DNA from: Insolitispirillum peregrinum
Lineage (GTDB): Bacteria > Pseudomonadota > Alphaproteobacteria > Rhodospirillales > Rhodospirillaceae
Assembly: GCF_042665255.1 (NCBI RefSeq)
Contig: NZ_JBHTCD010000012.1
Reading direction: 5' to 3' (one strand)
DNA: 64,000 bases
Shown: piece after piece, positions 8,715 to 16,300 of the stretch
Layout of the letters: each line of letters begins with the position of its first letter
How positions within the stretch are numbered: the first letter of the stretch is position 1
Made by a program: the position numbers and the translations under genes
Notes under the pieces: model-generated
The model's input: only the letters and a program-made list of their open reading frames with translations
Database searches by the model: none
What the model was told of the DNA's origin: nothing

Positions 8715-10438
8715 AGGGGCCGTTGACCATGCGTATGCCGTTGGGATTTGATCTGGCCGGGGCAGTGGACCGGCGTCTGTGGTGGGGCTTGCTGTGGGGG
8801 GCTCTGGGGGCGGTGGCCGATGCGGTGCCGTGGGCGCTGCTGGTGGCCCTGCCGCTGTTGATGGTGCAGGACGGCGGCGAGGTGTCGCCGGTGTGGCTGC
8901 TGGCGGCCATTGGTGCCGCTGGTTTTGTGCTGGGCAGCGGGCTGAAGGCGCTGGCCCTGAATGCCAACTTTTCTTCAACCTACACCATGGTGGCGCAGGC
9001 GCGTTTGCGGCTGGCCGACCATGTGGCCCGCCTGCCGCTGGGACGTGTGTTGAGCTGGCGTGACGGGGCAATCTCTGACCTGCTGAGCAGCAAGTTCAGC
9101 CTGTATCAGGACATCATGACCCATGTGTGGGGGCTGGTGGTGGCCGGGCTGACCTTCCCGGTTCTGCTGTGGGCGATGCTGCTGCTGCTGGACTGGCGGC
9201 TGGCGCTGGTCTATCTGGCCTTTGTGCCGGTGGCGATGCTGGCCATTCCGTGGAGCTATCGCCTGCTGGATGCCGCCGCTGCGCGGGTGTCTGCCGAACG
9301 TGATCTGGCCGTTGCCGGGGTGGTCGAGGTGGTGGGTGGGGCCCGTGATCTGGCCTTTTTTGATCCGCAGGACCGTCGGCGGCAGGCGGTGCATCAGCAT
9401 TTTGACGCCCTCAGCCGGGCCAGTCTGGCCACCGAAGTGGCTCCGGCCCCGGCGTTGGCCAGCTATGCGCTGGTGCTGAACGTCGCGGTGGTGGCGGTGA
9501 TGTTGCTGGCCGACCACTGGCTGGGTGATGGCTCGCTGGCGCCGATGGTGCTGTGTCTGGCGCTGTTTCTGGTCTTGCGCCTGAACGGGGCGGTGGCCGA
9601 ATTCGGGCTGTTTCTGGCCGAATTGCGCTTTGCCCGCGCGGTGTTGTCCGACATCCGGGCACTGGCCAACGAACCGCCGTTGCCGCAGACCAAGGCCGCT
9701 GTCCAGCCGGTCGGGGGCGAGATCCAGTTTGAGGATGTCAGCTTTGCCTATGACGGGCAGACGGTGATTCGCGGGCTGTCGGCCCGTCTGCCCGCCGGGA
9801 CGGTGACTGCGCTGGTTGGCCCGTCGGGGGCGGGGAAAAGCACGCTGGCCCATCTGGTCGGTCGTCTGTGGGACGTGCAGGCCGGAGCAATCCGCATTGG
9901 CGGCGTTGACCTGCGCCAGATGGACGATGCCACCCTCAACCGCACGGTCAGCATGGTGTTGCAGGACGTAACCCTGTTTCCGATGACGCTGGCCGACAAC
10001 ATCCGCCTTGGTCGGCCCGAGGCATCGGATGCCGAGGTGATGGCCGCCGCGCAGGCCGCCTGCATCCATCAACGGATCATGGATTTGCCATCGGGCTACC
10101 AAACGGTGTTTGATCCTGAAACCGTCCGCTTGTCGGGGGGAGAGCAGCAGCGGGTGGCGATTGCGCGCGCCTTGCTGAAAGACGCGCCGGTGCTGATCCT
10201 CGACGAAGCCACCGCCAGCATTGACCTCGACAGCGAGGCACTGGTGCAGCAGGCACTCAGCCGGTTGTGCGCCGGGCGAACGGTGCTGGTGATTGCCCAC
10301 CGCCTGTGGACCATCCGCCACGCCGACCTGATTCTGGTGATGCAGGACGGCGAGGTGATCGAGCGGGGGACGCATCCCGAGCTGATCGACAGACGGGGGA
10401 CCTATGCCCGGCTGTGGCAGGCGCAACAGGGAAGATAA
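8711..10438 (+). CDS. ABC half-transporter, permease-ATPase fusion (YbtQ/IrtB-like)
   Basis: 575 residues from the ATG at 8711, which overlaps the TGA of the preceding gene; the frame is open further upstream but only inside that gene. Six membrane helices precede an ATPase domain with Walker A VGPSGAGKSTLAHLVGRL, signature LSGGEQQRVAIARALL and Walker B VLILDEATASID, plus the H-loop VLVIAHRLWTI. It is the partner of the half-transporter encoded at 6909-8714. Both ATP sites look catalytically complete, so I see no degenerate site. Family knowledge places this pair in the inner membrane with ferric-siderophore import as the likely role; multidrug export is the alternative. Confidence 0.88.
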   Translation: MKGPLTMRMPLGFDLAGAVDRRLWWGLLWGALGAVADAVPWALLVALPLLMVQDGGEVSPVWLLAAIGAAGFVLGSGLKALALNANFSSTYTMVAQARLRLADHVARLPLGRVLSWRDGAISDLLSSKFSLYQDIMTHVWGLVVAGLTFPVLLWAMLLLLDWRLALVYLAFVPVAMLAIPWSYRLLDAAAARVSAERDLAVAGVVEVVGGARDLAFFDPQDRRRQAVHQHFDALSRASLATEVAPAPALASYALVLNVAVVAVMLLADHWLGDGSLAPMVLCLALFLVLRLNGAVAEFGLFLAELRFARAVLSDIRALANEPPLPQTKAAVQPVGGEIQFEDVSFAYDGQTVIRGLSARLPAGTVTALVGPSGAGKSTLAHLVGRLWDVQAGAIRIGGVDLRQMDDATLNRTVSMVLQDVTLFPMTLADNIRLGRPEASDAEVMAAAQAACIHQRIMDLPSGYQTVFDPETVRLSGGEQQRVAIARALLKDAPVLILDEATASIDLDSEALVQQALSRLCAGRTVLVIAHRLWTIRHADLILVMQDGEVIERGTHPELIDRRGTYARLWQAQQGR

Positions 10439-10454
10439 TAAGAATTATTTGCAA

Positions 10455-11459
10455 ATGAATGCCGGTCGCACTATCCTTTCCACCATGGATGATCACAGCA
10501 GGCAGATATCCCTCTATTCGCCCCGCCAGCACCACGATCTGGCCAGCCAGTGCGGCTATCGCTATCGCGATCTGCAGATTGATGGCCGGGCTCCGCAGGC
10601 TGACGAAGCGCAGGCGATGATGCAGGGAAAAACAGTGGCCGCCCCGGTTCAGCCGGGGTTGACCCTGATGCTGTCGGATATCACCCAGTTCCATGATTTT
10701 TCCGCCGAAGCCGAAATGGCATCCGGCCTGCTGGTCGGGGTGTCGCTGGCCGGGGTCAGCGATGGCATGGTCGAAGGCATCGGCGCCGTCCACACGCCAG
10801 CCGGTGAAGGGCTGTCGCTGAACATGGGGCGTCCCCTGTTGTTTTCCGGTCAGCAGCGCAAGGGCCTGCACTATACCACGGCGTCGGTCTATGCCACGGC
10901 GGACTGGCTGGAACAGCACGGCCTGCTGGTGACCGCCGACTTTGCCGGGACTGGGCGGGTGGCGGCGCGTAACTGGGTGCCGTCAGCGGAATTGCGCCAC
11001 CACTTGTCGCATCTGGTCCACGGGGCGGCGGGCGGTGTCTTTGAGCGGTTGACGCAGGAAGCCCTGTCGCTGGAACTGGTGCGTCAGGGGGTAACGCCCT
11101 TTCTGGACGGTGACCCGGCGGTGGGGTCGCTGGCTCCAGCCGACCGGGCGCGCATGCACCGGGTGCGGGATGCGCTGGTGGCGGCTCCGGGGGCGGATCA
11201 CCGGCTGGGCGATCTGGCCCGTGAGGCCGGGGTCAGTGTCACCGTCCTGAAGGAAAAGTACCGTCTTGCCTTTGGCGAGACGGTGTTTGAAACCCTGCGT
11301 GCCGTCAGGCTGGATCTGGGACGGCGCTTGCTGGAACAGGGGATGCCGCTGGCGCAGGTGGCGGCGGCGGTTGGCTATGCCCATGCGGCCAATTTTGTCA
11401 CCGCCTACCGGCGGCGCTTTGGGGTGTCGCCCCGTCGCCATCTTCAGCAAGGTCTCTGA
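10455..11459 (+). CDS. AraC-family transcriptional regulator (PchR/YbtA-like)
   Basis: 334 residues from ATG 10455; starts at 10404 (inside the previous gene) and 10485 are also possible, as none has a clear ribosome-binding site. The N-terminal ~210 residues form a ligand-sensing domain of the PchR kind; the C-terminal ~90 contain two helix-turn-helix motifs, LGDLAREAGVSVTVLKEKYR and LAQVAAAVGYAHAANFVTAYRR, ending with the AraC signature RRRFGVSPRRH. It follows the YbtPQ-like genes by 16 bp and is probably co-transcribed. PchR and YbtA sense their ferric siderophore and activate receptor and transport genes, which is the expected role here. The start overlaps an ATTTGCAAAT palindrome (10447-10456). 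Confidence 0.85.
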   Translation: MNAGRTILSTMDDHSRQISLYSPRQHHDLASQCGYRYRDLQIDGRAPQADEAQAMMQGKTVAAPVQPGLTLMLSDITQFHDFSAEAEMASGLLVGVSLAGVSDGMVEGIGAVHTPAGEGLSLNMGRPLLFSGQQRKGLHYTTASVYATADWLEQHGLLVTADFAGTGRVAARNWVPSAELRHHLSHLVHGAAGGVFERLTQEALSLELVRQGVTPFLDGDPAVGSLAPADRARMHRVRDALVAAPGADHRLGDLAREAGVSVTVLKEKYRLAFGETVFETLRAVRLDLGRRLLEQGMPLAQVAAAVGYAHAANFVTAYRRRFGVSPRRHLQQGL

Positions 11460-11495
11460 ACCGGCCCTGCTTGTTTCCGGTTTTTACCGCCATCA

Positions 11496-11540
11496 CAAGG
11501 CCCGCTGCATCCACACCATGCAGCGGGTCTTGCTGTGTTT
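11496..11540 (+). terminator. Rho-independent terminator after the AraC gene
   Basis: A 15-bp stem (one G-U pair) is formed by CAAGGCCCGCTGCAT at 11496-11510 and ATGCAGCGGGTCTTG at 11518-11532, with a 7-base loop and a modest U-rich tail (CTGTGTTT). It should end the ABC pair-AraC transcript, so the next gene has its own promoter. Confidence 0.65.
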
Positions 11541-11637
11541 GGCGCGCCGGGCGGGGCGGCTTTTGGCAAAGGAAATCCGTCCATTCGCATAACGGTTGGT
11601 GATTGCTGGCGTTGGTTGCGGCAGCCTATAGTTCTTT

Positions 11638-11669
11638 CAGATAAGAATGAGAGTTGATCGCAATAATGA
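11638..11669 (+). promoter_or_regulatory. Candidate iron/AraC operator
   Basis: The stretch AGATAAGAATGAGAGTTGAT followed by CGCAATAATGA contains AGTTGATCGCAAT (11652-11664), matching AGTTAATCGCAAT in the receptor promoter at 6377-6389, and a GATAAGAATGAGAG element resembling Fur-type repeats. It lies right before the start at 11678. Confidence 0.4.
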
Positions 11670-11677
11670 GGTCCCCC

Positions 11678-12079
11678 ATGACATACACCATTGATGTGTC
11701 TGCCTTTCCACTGGTCTGGCTGCCAGCACAGTATCAGCCGCTGGATGAGGACCAGTCGCAGGCTTTCATCGCGGGCCTCGGGGCTTTGCTGGACGCCGGA
11801 CGGCGCTATGTGCTGATCGCCGAAAATGGCCCGCCGCCGATGTCCGAGGCCGGATCGCAGGCGTTTACCCAGTGGTTCCGCCGGGAACGGGACCGCCTGC
11901 GGCAGGTCTGTGCCGGGATGGTGATGCTGATCGCCGATTCGCAGGCGCGGGCAGTGGCCGAGGGGCAGGTGGCGGCGATGCTGCGCGGCGGGGCCTGGCC
12001 CTATCCGATGGTCGTGCTGGGCACCCGACAGGACGCCGAAGACTGGGCTGTCGGGCAGCTTGCTCTGGTGCAGGGATAA
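11678..12079 (+). CDS. Hypothetical protein of siderophore-uptake locus
   Basis: 133 residues from ATG 11678, chosen because GAGG stands six bases upstream; the frame is open to a TTG at 11654 and an ATG at 11666. I do not recognise the family. It has no membrane segment or signal peptide. It reads as a small mixed alpha/beta domain: strand WLPAQYQPL, strand RRYVLIAENGPPP, a basic helix QWFRRERDRLRQVCAG, strand MVMLIADSQA and a final PYPMVVLGTRQDAEDW. The alternation resembles STAS-like or flavodoxin-like folds, but no motif settles this. It is followed 15 bp later by an AraC-type regulator and likely forms a two-gene operon with it under the operator-like site upstream. Confidence 0.7.
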   Translation: MTYTIDVSAFPLVWLPAQYQPLDEDQSQAFIAGLGALLDAGRRYVLIAENGPPPMSEAGSQAFTQWFRRERDRLRQVCAGMVMLIADSQARAVAEGQVAAMLRGGAWPYPMVVLGTRQDAEDWAVGQLALVQG

Positions 12080-12094
12080 GGGGAGCCGCAGGTG

Positions 12095-12928
12095 ATGAGG
12101 CAGGGACGGGGAGCACGCCGCGTGGTCTTGCGGAGCCGCGAAATTGATCTCGATGACCGGTACCGGATGCATCTGTACGAACTGCTGGATGCCGGCAGCC
12201 ATCCGTTGCCGCGCATTGGCGGGATGGCGATGCAGGTGGTCTCCGGGACGGTGGTGCTGAGTTCGGCGGTGGCCGGGCGGACCTGTGTGGCGCGCGAAGG
12301 CGATTTTCTGCTGTTGTCGGCCGATGATCAGGGCGAGCCGTGGCAAGTGGCCGCCGCGCGGGGGGAAACGGTGCGGCTGGTGGTGCTGACTGCCGGGCCG
12401 GGCGGGTTTTCTGCCCCGCGTGGCGATGACACCCGGCGGGACGGCCTGTATCTGACCTCCCACGGCTTTCCGTCGCTGGGGGCGCAAATCTGGGCCAGCC
12501 CGACCGAAGGCGAAGCGCATCAGTTGTACATGCGGGCCAAGGGGCTGGAGCTGACGGCGATGATTCTGGCCTCGCTGCACCAGAAAGCCACCCAGCCCGC
12601 CCTCCGTTCGGCCAGTCAGCGGGTGCAGGATGTCACCCGTCTGCTCGACGAGGCTCTGGCCTCGCCGCCGCCGGTGCAGACGCTGGCCCGCCAGTTTGGC
12701 ACCACGGCGGCCCGCCTGACCGGAGACTTCAAGGCGGTCCACGGAATGACCATCCACCGCTACATTCAGGAGCGCCGCCTGAACGAAGCCTTTCGCCTGT
12801 TGTCACAGGACGGGGTTCATGCCGCCGTTGCTGCCTATCGCGTCGGCTATAGCCCGGCGCACTTTTCCACCCTGTTCCGCCAGCGTTATGGCATTTGTCC
12901 CCGCGACCTGACCGCACGGGGGCGATAG
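12095..12928 (+). CDS. AraC-family transcriptional regulator
   Basis: 277 residues from ATG 12095 (GGGGAG upstream; a GTG one codon earlier is possible). The N-terminal half carries a small cupin-like sensing region. The C-terminal ~95 residues are a double helix-turn-helix: VQTLARQFGTTAARLTGDFK and AVAAYRVGYSPAHFSTLFRQ, closing with RYGICPRDL. This is the PchR-like end. It is the second AraC regulator within 1.7 kb, so receptor and transporter genes of this locus may answer to two signals. It is co-directional with the hydrogenase genes that start 97 bp downstream but is more likely part of the iron locus. Confidence 0.85.
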   Translation: MRQGRGARRVVLRSREIDLDDRYRMHLYELLDAGSHPLPRIGGMAMQVVSGTVVLSSAVAGRTCVAREGDFLLLSADDQGEPWQVAAARGETVRLVVLTAGPGGFSAPRGDDTRRDGLYLTSHGFPSLGAQIWASPTEGEAHQLYMRAKGLELTAMILASLHQKATQPALRSASQRVQDVTRLLDEALASPPPVQTLARQFGTTAARLTGDFKAVHGMTIHRYIQERRLNEAFRLLSQDGVHAAVAAYRVGYSPAHFSTLFRQRYGICPRDLTARGR

Positions 12929-12965
12929 GCCTCCCTCCTTCTGGCGTACACCGATATTTTTCTTT

Positions 12966-13016
12966 CTGTTTGTCCCTACGACTTGTACAAGTTTTCTCCG
13001 GCAGAGGGACAAACAG
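12966..13016. promoter_or_regulatory. Nested inverted repeats before hupJ
   Basis: CTGTTTGTCCCT (12966-12977) and AGGGACAAACAG (13005-13016) are perfect 12-bp inverted repeats. Between them lies a perfect 12-bp palindrome, ACTTGTACAAGT (12981-12992). The right arm ends at the hupJ ribosome-binding site (AGGA, 13015-13018). This could be a bipartite operator or an RNA structure masking translation start. Confidence 0.6.
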
Positions 13017-13024
13017 GATCTGAC

Positions 13025-13570
13025 ATGGTGATGGCAGGGTCTGCTGGCGGTGGAATGGCGACACGCGACAGTGTGTTGCACTGTTTTCAGCAGGCAAATC
13101 AACGGATGGCCGGGCTTCCGGTTCATAACCCGGCACTTCAGGTTGAGGTGCGCGGGGTGCAGCCGCTGACCACACAGGATGGTGTGCTGATTGCCGTGCT
13201 GATCACCCCGTGGTGCATGAACCTGATCCTGCTGCGCCACGCCGGGGCCGAGCCGTGGCAGGGATTTTATACCGGGCTGGAGCGTGATCTGGCCTTGCCG
13301 TGCGGGCCGGTGCGCTTTGTCGTCGGCGATGACGGCAACGGTGGTTTTTATCAGATGTGCTCGTTGTTCTCGCCGATGGATGACTTCCCGGACCATGCGA
13401 TGGCGCAGGAGGTGGCCGACGAGACGCTGAAGGCTGTCCTGACCCCGCCAGCAGAGGCTGATGTGCGGCAGGATGTGCCTGTTACGGAACCGCTCCCTGA
13501 CGCCGGGGCCGAGCCGGAAGGCGTGTCGCGGCGGGGCTTGCTGCGTGGCTGGCGGCGGGAGGATCGCTGA
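13025..13570 (+). CDS. hupJ: [NiFe]-hydrogenase assembly chaperone HupJ (HybE family)
   Basis: 181 residues from ATG 13025, which has AGGA seven bases upstream. The core matches the HybE/HupJ family: NPALQVEVRGVQ, then GVLIAVLITPWCMNLILL, and FVVGDDGNGGFYQMCSLFSPM. These cytosolic chaperones assist maturation of the hydrogenase subunits before Tat export. The last ~45 residues are Pro/Arg-rich and probably disordered (ending RRGLLRGWRRE), a tail seen in HupJ proteins. Its stop overlaps the hupK start (TGATG). The gene opens the hup-hyp maturation operon and has the striking inverted repeats in its leader. Confidence 0.85.
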   Translation: MVMAGSAGGGMATRDSVLHCFQQANQRMAGLPVHNPALQVEVRGVQPLTTQDGVLIAVLITPWCMNLILLRHAGAEPWQGFYTGLERDLALPCGPVRFVVGDDGNGGFYQMCSLFSPMDDFPDHAMAQEVADETLKAVLTPPAEADVRQDVPVTEPLPDAGAEPEGVSRRGLLRGWRREDR

Positions 13571-14616
13571 TGGACGGCGGTCGGTTGCGGCTGGCTTTGC
13601 GGCATGATGACGCCGGGCGGGTGGTGCGGGCGGAGCTGCGCTCGCACCGTCCGGTGGCGGTCTGCCGGGTGCTGGTCGGCAAGCCGGTGGACAAGGCGGT
13701 GGCGCTGGTGCCGTTGCTGTTTGCCCTCTGCGGTCGGGCGCAAGGGGCGGCGGCGCAGGCAGCGGTGGCGGCGGCGCGCGGTGAGGGAGAGGTGCCGGAC
13801 CGCGCCCGCTGGGCGGTGCTGGCCGAAGCGGTGCAGGAATGGCTCTATCCGCCGTTGATGGGCTGGTCTGCCCTGTCCGGGATGTCCGAAACGGCGCTGA
13901 TGGTGCAAATCCGTGAGTCCACGCGGGCGGTGATGCAGAACCCCGACCCGATCAACTGTGAAATGCTGGCGGCGGCGGTGGACGCGCTGGTCAGCGTTGA
14001 CAGTGACGGGCAGTTGGTCGGGCCTGTGGCCAGTCTGTGGCAGCGGTTGCTTGATCTGCCCTTCCATGAGGCTCCAACACGGCTGCTGCCGGGTTTTGCT
14101 GCCGCCGATCTGCTGGCCGCATGGCCGGATCAGGCGGAGTTTTGTGCCCTGCCGCACTGGCATGGACAAGCGGTCGAGGTTGGGCCACTGGCCGATTACC
14201 AGCATGAGCCGGTCGTTCAGGAGGCGTTGCACGCCCGTGGTCATGGGCCGCTGGCCCGCTTTGCCGCCCGTCTGTGTGCCTTGCGGCAGGCGGTGCAGGC
14301 TCTACAGGGACAGGCACCGTTGCCGCTGGTGTCGGCGGCTCGGTGTGGTGACGGCTGCGGGCTGGCGGTGGTGCGGGCCGCGCGCGGGCCACTGGCGCAC
14401 CGGGTGACGATCGGGGATGATGGTCTGGTGGCCGACTGGCAAATTCTGGCACCGACGGAATGGAACTTTCACCCGGCCTCGCCCTGGGTGGCGGCCTTGG
14501 CGGGGCTGTCCCTGCCCGAGGCCGGGCAGGTGGCGCACTGGCAGGCGGCTACTCTGGACCCGTGCGTGCCGTGCGATGTTGTTCCTGTCGCCGCGAAGCT
14601 GAACGCCGCCTTGTAA
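13570..14616 (+). CDS. hupK: Hydrogenase maturation protein HupK
   Basis: 348 residues. HupK is a degenerate relative of the hydrogenase large subunit thought to act as a scaffold during Fe(CN)2CO assembly. Here the kinship shows in LYPPLMGWSALSGM near residue 95, in the large-subunit-like EWNFHPASPWVAALAGL segment near 297 and in the C-terminal LDPCVPC near residue 330, which keeps the second CxxC of the large subunit; the first CxxC is replaced (for example RVLVGKPVDKAVALVPLLF near residue 35), so it cannot bind the full Ni-Fe centre. It overlaps hupJ by one base. The reading frame is intact. Confidence 0.85.
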   Translation: MDGGRLRLALRHDDAGRVVRAELRSHRPVAVCRVLVGKPVDKAVALVPLLFALCGRAQGAAAQAAVAAARGEGEVPDRARWAVLAEAVQEWLYPPLMGWSALSGMSETALMVQIRESTRAVMQNPDPINCEMLAAAVDALVSVDSDGQLVGPVASLWQRLLDLPFHEAPTRLLPGFAAADLLAAWPDQAEFCALPHWHGQAVEVGPLADYQHEPVVQEALHARGHGPLARFAARLCALRQAVQALQGQAPLPLVSAARCGDGCGLAVVRAARGPLAHRVTIGDDGLVADWQILAPTEWNFHPASPWVAALAGLSLPEAGQVAHWQAATLDPCVPCDVVPVAAKLNAAL

Positions 14617-14702
14617 AAGGGTTGTCTCCATCCGACAATCGCGTAACACTCGGCGGTGATACCGTTTCTTTTTTTGTAGGTAGTCAAAGGACAGACCTCA
14701 CC

Positions 14703-15047
14703 ATGCACGAGATGGCCCTGACCAACGGCATCCTGCAAATTCTGCAAGAACAGGCGCGCAGTCAGGGGTTTTCCCGCGTGCGGACGGTGTGGCTGGAAAT
14801 CGGGGCGCTGTCGAGTGCTGAACCGGAAGCGATGCGGTTCTGTTTCGATGCGGTGTGCAAGGGCGATCCGCTGACCGAAACGGCGGTACTGGAAATTGTC
14901 CGGCCTGCGGGGGAAGCCTGGTGCATGGACTGTTGCGAGGTGGTGGAGATCGCCGCCCGCCATCAACCGTGCCCGCGCTGTGATGGGCATAAACTGCAAG
15001 TGACCGGCGGCGAGCAATTGCGGGTCAAGGAACTGGAGGTCGAGTGA
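14703..15047 (+). CDS. hypA: Hydrogenase nickel-insertion protein HypA
   Basis: 114 residues, starting at ATG 14703 with AAGGA upstream; although the frame is open much further upstream, MHEMALTNGIL is the invariant HypA start, with His2 and Glu3 forming the nickel site. The zinc-binding loop is WCMDCCEV...QPCPRCDGH (two CxxC). HypA works with HypB to insert Ni into the hydrogenase large subunit in the cytoplasm. Its stop overlaps the hypB start (TGATG), placing both in one operon. Confidence 0.96.
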   Translation: MHEMALTNGILQILQEQARSQGFSRVRTVWLEIGALSSAEPEAMRFCFDAVCKGDPLTETAVLEIVRPAGEAWCMDCCEVVEIAARHQPCPRCDGHKLQVTGGEQLRVKELEVE

Positions 15048-16000
15048 TGTGCACGGTTTGCGGATGCGGTGATCAGCCGGTCATCGAAGGGGCGGGGCAC
15101 CACCACCATCACCATGGTCACTCCCATGATCATGACCACCCCCATGACCATGATCATTCCCATGACCACGGGCATCACCACCACGACCATCATCACCCGC
15201 ACGACCATTCCCATGATCACCACCATGACCATGACTATGACCATTCCCATTCCCGTGACCTGCATTACGGACGGGGCGAAGCCGGGGTGACGATGGGCAG
15301 CCTTGACCAGCGGCGGATTGTCGAAATCGAACAGGACGTGCTGGGGCATAACGACCGGCTGGCACGGGCCAACCGGGCATGGATGACCGAACACGGGGTG
15401 TTTGCGCTGAATCTGGTCTCCAGCCCCGGTTCCGGCAAAACCACCCTGCTGTGCCGCACGGTCAGCGACCTGATGAGCCGCTATCCGCTGGCGGTGGTCG
15501 AAGGTGACCAGCAGACCACCCACGACGCCGACCGCATCCGTGCGACTGGTGCTCCGGCGTTGCAGGTCAACACCGGCAAGGGCTGCCATCTGGATGCGGC
15601 GATGGTGGCGCAGGCGATGGAGCGGCTGGAGCTGGCCGATGACAGCCTGTTGTTCATCGAAAACGTCGGCAATCTGGTCTGTCCGTCGGCCTTTGATCTG
15701 GGCGAAGCGCACAAGGTGGCGATCCTGTCGGTGACCGAAGGCGAAGACAAGCCGCTGAAGTATCCCGACATGTTTGCCGCCGCCGACCTGATGATTTTGA
15801 ACAAGGTCGATCTGCTGCCCTATCTGTCGTTTGACGTGGACAAGGCGATTGCCTACGCCCGGCAGGTCAATCACGACATCGAAGTGGTGCAGGTGTCGGC
15901 CACCAGCGGGCAGGGGCTGGACGAGTGGTATGCCTGGATCGAAAAGGGCCGGGCCTTGCAGTTGCATCGTAAAAAGAAACTGGCAGCCCGCAACGACTGA
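15047..16000 (+). CDS. hypB: Hydrogenase nickel-insertion GTPase HypB, histidine-rich
   Basis: 317 residues from ATG 15047, one base overlapping the hypA stop. The N-terminal CTVCGCG is the high-affinity nickel motif. Residues 18-68 are a His/Asp-rich nickel-storage tract with about 31 histidines, longer than in E. coli HypB, which lacks it. The SIMIBI GTPase domain follows: P-loop SSPGSGKTTL near 125, VEGDQQT, GKGCHLDA carrying the G-domain metal-site Cys-His, ENVGNLVCP and NKVDLLPY for guanine binding. It delivers Ni(II) with HypA. The tract suggests nickel buffering in addition to insertion. Confidence 0.97.
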   Translation: MCTVCGCGDQPVIEGAGHHHHHHGHSHDHDHPHDHDHSHDHGHHHHDHHHPHDHSHDHHHDHDYDHSHSRDLHYGRGEAGVTMGSLDQRRIVEIEQDVLGHNDRLARANRAWMTEHGVFALNLVSSPGSGKTTLLCRTVSDLMSRYPLAVVEGDQQTTHDADRIRATGAPALQVNTGKGCHLDAAMVAQAMERLELADDSLLFIENVGNLVCPSAFDLGEAHKVAILSVTEGEDKPLKYPDMFAAADLMILNKVDLLPYLSFDVDKAIAYARQVNHDIEVVQVSATSGQGLDEWYAWIEKGRALQLHRKKKLAARND

Positions 16001-16042
16001 CCCGTTGACGGGCTGTCCTCCGGTCAGGGAGAGGCAGGATAG

Positions 16043-16300
16043 ATGTGTTTGGCGGTTCCGGCGCAGGTGGTGGCCCTGTTGCCTGACGGCATGGCGACGG
16101 TGGATGTTGCTGGCGTCAAAAAGGATGTGTCGGTGGCGCTGGTCGATGGTCTGGCGGTGGGCGATTATGTGATCCTGCATGTTGGCTATGCGCTGAACCG
16201 CATTGATGCCGACGAGGCGGCGCGCACGCTGGCCCTGCTGGCCGAAATCGGCCAACTGGACGAGGCCCGGCAGGAGCTGCTGGACGGGGGCGCGGCATGA
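16043..16300 (+). CDS. hypC: Hydrogenase maturation chaperone HypC
   Basis: 85 residues beginning MCLAVPAQV, the conserved HypC start in which Cys2 contacts the iron carried with HypD and later the large subunit. The length is normal. It overlaps hypD by ATGA, and the 42-bp gap from hypB contains AGGCAGGA as ribosome-binding site. It carries the Fe(CN)2CO group between HypD and the hydrogenase precursor. Confidence 0.96.
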   Translation: MCLAVPAQVVALLPDGMATVDVAGVKKDVSVALVDGLAVGDYVILHVGYALNRIDADEAARTLALLAEIGQLDEARQELLDGGAA

